Shown piece by piece: positions 60,767 through 64,000 of a DNA stretch of 64,000 nucleotides. Under the pieces are notes generated by a model, which was given only the letters and a program-made list of their open reading frames with translations, did not search any database and had not been told where the DNA came from. The DNA comes from Ensifer adhaerens (GTDB taxonomy: Bacteria > Pseudomonadota > Alphaproteobacteria > Rhizobiales > Rhizobiaceae): NCBI RefSeq assembly GCF_002007205.1, contig NZ_LAZS01000010.1, positions 1-64,000 on the forward strand, written 5' to 3'. Positions within the stretch are counted from its first letter, which is position 1. Every line of letters starts with the position of its first letter. The position numbers and the translations under genes were made by a program.

Positions 60767-60889
60767 CCAACTGAACATGCAGGTGGGTATAGCCTCGGCT
60801 GCGACCGGGCGTGCTGGACAGCCCTTAGAAGCTGCGCTAGTCTTTTTTTAGAGGCGGCGGATAAAAAGCAATGAGGGAAGCGTGCTGCT

Positions 60890-62782
60890 ATGACATCTGG
60901 GGCGGACCTGCTTCGAGTTGAAGGTCTGCGGATCACATTCTCGGTGCTCGGCGGCGAAGTTCAAGCCGTCAATAACGCGAATTTCAGAATTTTGCCCGGC
61001 AAGGTCACGGCGCTTGTCGGCGAATCCGGATCGGGGAAATCTGCAATCAGCCAGGCGGTGATGGGCATTTTGCCCAACGTCGCCAAGGTTGGTGGCAAAA
61101 TTTTGTTCAACGATCCGACGTCGGCGGCAAAGCCGATCGACCTGCTCTCGCTGGAGCGGGAAGGGGAGGAAATCCGGGGCCTGCGCGGCACGCGCATCAG
61201 CAAGATCTTCCAGGAGCCGATGACGTCGCTGTCGCCGCTCCACACGATCGGAAACCAGATTTCCGAAGTGCTGAAGATCCACACGGACGCGGAAAAAGCG
61301 GAACGCCGGGCACGCACGGAAGAGCTGCTCGGCTATGTCGGCTTCGCCAATCCGAAGCGCGCCTACGACATGTATCCGTTCGAGCTTTCCGGCGGCATGC
61401 GCCAGCGCGCGATGATTGCCATGGCATTGATCTGCCGGCCGGCGCTGCTGATTGCCGACGAGCCGACGACGGCGCTCGACGTGACCGTCCAGGCGCAGAT
61501 CCTGAAACTCCTGCGCGAGCTTCAGGTCAAGCTCAACATGGCGATGCTGCTGATCACGCACGATCTCGGCGTCGTCGCCAACATGGCCGACGAGGTTGTG
61601 GTGATCTATCACGGCCAGATCGTCGAGGCCGGTCCGGTCGAAGCGATCTTCCGCAACCCGCAGCATCCCTATCTCAAGGGCCTGATGGCCGCCGTTCCGC
61701 ATTTCGACATGAAGCCAGGCGAGCGGCTTAAGGCGTTGCGCGAGGTGCCGGTCAAGGCCGGCACGCTGCTCGGGACCTCGGCCGCCGACCGGCGCGCCGG
61801 CCCCGACGTGCTTTTGTCCGTGCGCAATGTCTCGAAGACCTACGGAACGCGGAAGTCTTCCTGGTTCGGTGCTGGCGAGCATACGCTGCACCGCGCCGTC
61901 GACGATGTCAGCTTCGACATCCGCCGCGGCGAATGCCTCGGCCTTGTCGGGGAAAGCGGTTGCGGCAAGACGACCGTCAGCAAGATCCTGATGCGGGCCG
62001 TGACGCCTGATCAGGGGTCGGTGACCTTCGACAATGGCGAGGGGCCGGTCGATGTGCTGAAGGTGCAGGGCGACGACCTGAAGACCATGCGATCCAAGAT
62101 CCAGATGGTCTTCCAGGATCCGGTCTCCTCGCTCTCGCCGCGTATGACCGTCAAGAACATCCTCAGCGAACCGCTCGAGATCCACGGGCGCGGAACGGGA
62201 AAATCGCGCGAAGAAACGGTGCGTTCGCTGCTGCAGGCCGTCGGCCTCGATCAACGCTTCATCAACCGTTATCCGCACAGCTTCTCCGGTGGCCAACGCC
62301 AACGCATCGGCATCGCCCGGGCTCTCGCGCTGGTGCCCGAACTGCTGATCTGCGACGAGCCGGTTTCCGCACTCGACGTCTCCGTCCAGGCGCAAATCCT
62401 CAACCTTCTGAAGGACCTGCAGAAGGAACTGGGTCTGACCTGCCTGTTCATCTCGCACAATCTCGCGGTTGTCGACTACATGGCGGACCGCATCGCCGTG
62501 ATGTGCGCCGGCCGCATCGTCGAGCTCGCGCCGCGCGAGGTGCTGATGCGTAAACCGGTGCATCCCTATACCAAGTCGCTGCTGGCGGCGGTTCCCTATC
62601 CGGATCTCGACCGGCCGCTCGATTTCGACCGGCTGAAGGATAGCGAAGGATCGGATATGCGGCGCTGGGGACCGCAGTTCCGGGACGACGATGCTGGCGA
62701 CGCGCTGACCCCCGCGGACCTCGGTGGCGACCACTTCGTTCTGGCGCGCCGATCCGTGGATGCAAGGGAGTTACGGCCATGA
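60890..62782 (+). CDS. Peptide-type ABC transporter, fused double ATPase (DppD-DppF)
   Basis: This 630-aa protein joins two oligopeptide-type ATPases. The first (about 5-275) has [34 protein letters not shown] and [13 protein letters not shown]. The second (about 310-600) has [35 protein letters not shown] and [13 protein letters not shown]. Both His switches (TH, SH) are present. It energises an importer for oligopeptides or similar solutes with the SBP encoded next; permeases are probably just beyond the window. It overlaps the SBP gene by 4 bases. Confidence 0.92.
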   Translation: MTSGADLLRVEGLRITFSVLGGEVQAVNNANFRILPGKVTALVGESGSGKSAISQAVMGILPNVAKVGGKILFNDPTSAAKPIDLLSLEREGEEIRGLRGTRISKIFQEPMTSLSPLHTIGNQISEVLKIHTDAEKAERRARTEELLGYVGFANPKRAYDMYPFELSGGMRQRAMIAMALICRPALLIADEPTTALDVTVQAQILKLLRELQVKLNMAMLLITHDLGVVANMADEVVVIYHGQIVEAGPVEAIFRNPQHPYLKGLMAAVPHFDMKPGERLKALREVPVKAGTLLGTSAADRRAGPDVLLSVRNVSKTYGTRKSSWFGAGEHTLHRAVDDVSFDIRRGECLGLVGESGCGKTTVSKILMRAVTPDQGSVTFDNGEGPVDVLKVQGDDLKTMRSKIQMVFQDPVSSLSPRMTVKNILSEPLEIHGRGTGKSREETVRSLLQAVGLDQRFINRYPHSFSGGQRQRIGIARALALVPELLICDEPVSALDVSVQAQILNLLKDLQKELGLTCLFISHNLAVVDYMADRIAVMCAGRIVELAPREVLMRKPVHPYTKSLLAAVPYPDLDRPLDFDRLKDSEGSDMRRWGPQFRDDDAGDALTPADLGGDHFVLARRSVDARELRP

Positions 62783-64000
62783 TCACCCGCCGAACTGTAC
62801 TGGCATTGCTTGCGACCGTGGCTCTGCCGACGCGGCTCTTCGCCGCTCCCAGCGAGCCAGCGTTCCTTGAGAAGCTGATTGCCGACGGCAAGCTGCCGCC
62901 GCTTGCCGAGCGCTTGCCCAAGACGCCACGTGTCATCAACGTCGCGGCCATGGGGCGCCAGCCCGGCAAGTACGGCGGCGAGGTGCGCATGCTCATCGGC
63001 AGCGCCAAGGACATTCGCCTGATGACGATCTACGGCTATGCCCGTCTGGTCGGTTTCGACGAAACGCTGAAGATCGAAGCGGATGTCCTCGAAAGCTTCG
63101 AGGGTGTCGAGGATCGCATCTTCACCTTCCATATCCGCGAAGGTCACAAATGGTCCGACGGCACGCCGCTGACGTCGGAGGATTTCCGCTATTGCTGGGA
63201 CGACGTGCTCAACAACGAGAAGCTGAGCCCGGCCGGACTGCCGACGGCGCTGGTCATGGATGGTGAGCCCGCCAAGTTCGAAATCATCGACGAGCGCACG
63301 GTTCGCTATTCCTGGTCGACGCCCAATCCGGACTTCCTGCAGAAGCTTGCCGGCCCCCAGCCGCTGGTGGTGGTGGTGCCGTCGGCCTACCTCAAGCAGT
63401 TCCACGAGAAGTATCAGGAGGAGGACAAGCTCAAGGCCCTGATGAAGGAGGAGCGGGTCAAGAAATGGAGCCAGCTGCATATGCGCATGGCTCGTTCCTA
63501 CCGTCCGGAGAACCCGGACCTGCCGACGCTTGATCCCTGGCGCAACACGACGCCGCTTCCAGCCGAACAATTCGTCTTCGAACGCAATCCCTATTATCAT
63601 CGTGTCGACGAGAACGGCCTGCAGCTACCTTATATCGACAAATTCGTGCTCAGCGTCAGCTCGTCGGCATTGATCCCGGCCAAGACCGGCACCGGCGAAA
63701 GCGACCTGCAGGCGACCGGTATCGACTTCGTCGACTATACCTTCCTCAAGGATTCCGAGAAACGCTATCCGGCGAAGGTGCTGCTGTGGAAGAAGACGCA
63801 AGGCTCGCGCCTGGCGCTCCTTCCCAACCTCAACTGCTCGGATGCGGTCTGGCGGCCGCTATTGCAGGATGTGCGCGTTCGCCGCGCCCTGTCGCTTGCC
63901 ATCGATCGCACCGAAATCAACAAGGCGGTGTTCTACGGGTTGACGAAAGAGAGCGCCGACACGGTCCTGCCCGAGAGCCCGCTCTTCCGACCCGAGTTCG
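62779..64000 (+). CDS. ABC transporter substrate-binding protein, family 5 (partial)
   Basis: The gene runs off the right edge; 407 codons are visible. It starts [20 protein letters not shown], a signal with a twin Arg and so possibly Tat-dependent, followed by an SBP_bac_5 receptor (VEDRIFTFHIREGHKWSDGT, NLNCSDAVWRPLLQDVRVRR then ALSLAIDRTEI). The ATG at 62779 overlaps the ATPase stop (ATGA). It binds peptides or a similar large solute in the periplasm for the fused ATPase transporter. Confidence 0.9.
   Translation, partial: MITRRTVLALLATVALPTRLFAAPSEPAFLEKLIADGKLPPLAERLPKTPRVINVAAMGRQPGKYGGEVRMLIGSAKDIRLMTIYGYARLVGFDETLKIEADVLESFEGVEDRIFTFHIREGHKWSDGTPLTSEDFRYCWDDVLNNEKLSPAGLPTALVMDGEPAKFEIIDERTVRYSWSTPNPDFLQKLAGPQPLVVVVPSAYLKQFHEKYQEEDKLKALMKEERVKKWSQLHMRMARSYRPENPDLPTLDPWRNTTPLPAEQFVFERNPYYHRVDENGLQLPYIDKFVLSVSSSALIPAKTGTGESDLQATGIDFVDYTFLKDSEKRYPAKVLLWKKTQGSRLALLPNLNCSDAVWRPLLQDVRVRRALSLAIDRTEINKAVFYGLTKESADTVLPESPLFRPEF

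Noticed and set aside
58439-60778. A 779-residue minus-strand frame
   Set aside because: It mirrors the class III cyclase and polysaccharide lyase genes, both with strong motifs on the plus strand.
60848-62734. A 628-residue minus-strand frame
   Set aside because: Antisense to the fused double ATPase; long only because of high GC.
1-64000. tRNA, rRNA, CRISPR arrays, insertion sequences, integrases or attachment sites
   Set aside because: Looked for on both strands; no cloverleaf with a GTTCRA arm, no regular spacer-repeat array, no transposase or integrase-like protein was seen.

Overview
The window is a high-GC chromosomal or chromid segment of an alphaproteobacterium. Family content points to Rhizobiales, most likely Rhizobiaceae of the Ensifer/Sinorhizobium type: many ABC importers, a MoxR/Bat operon, TfuA, SARP-TPR regulators and a candidate EcfG/RpoE2 promoter. 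The genus is an inference. I see no rRNA, tRNA, insertion sequence, phage or CRISPR. Coding density is about 90 percent and the right edge cuts a gene.

Layout. 149-2870: lone sulfate-binding protein, divergent from an ArsR-SRPBCC regulator coupled to a RibD/DHFR-like reductase. 2928-7170: D-threonine aldolase-type PLP enzyme divergent from a polar amino acid importer. 7232-14878: sugar ABC importer + SIS deglycase/isomerase + PfkB kinase + MsmK-type ATPase in one operon, with a divergent ROK repressor; the gene set matches fructosamine (Amadori product) operons. 14879-17641: LysR, pirin, isochorismatase-like hydrolase. 17711-19497: thiazoline-carboxylate hydrolase and N-carbamoyl amino acid hydrolase pair. 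19704-32901: MFS-spermidine synthase-like fusion, sulfatase, six-gene MoxR-DUF58-DUF4381-BatA-BatB/C-BatD operon, and divergent formylglycine-generating enzyme plus HAD phosphatase. 33339-39265: small protein, TPR regulator, CurA-type reductase, MetY and an Fe/2OG oxygenase.

40088-44664 is the most unusual part. It is a compact one-strand set of XRE regulator, SARP-TPR regulator, 73-aa peptide, YcaO and TfuA. YcaO plus TfuA is the enzyme pair that installs backbone thioamides, so this looks like a small ribosomal-peptide (RiPP) locus with its own regulators and a candidate precursor.

45098-51823 holds an SH3/Gly-rich envelope protein, an MscS-type channel, an MltF-like lytic transglycosylase and a lipoprotein. 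51977-60766 holds a glycosyltransferase and deacetylase pair, a stress-type small protein, an MBL hydrolase divergent from a DUF3095 cyclase-like protein, a nucleotide-sugar dehydrogenase, a class III cyclase and a polysaccharide lyase. 60890 to the end is a peptide-type ABC importer.

A second result cuts across these regions. A 17-bp element, GTWACNGTTACGTRCTT, occurs five times, only between genes. It points toward the sulfatase, MoxR operon, FGE, 86-aa protein and SH3 protein genes, which suggests one envelope regulon under one regulator. Many families here also handle sulfur: sulfate uptake, sulfatase with its maturase, cysteine-yielding hydrolases, MetY and thioamidation.
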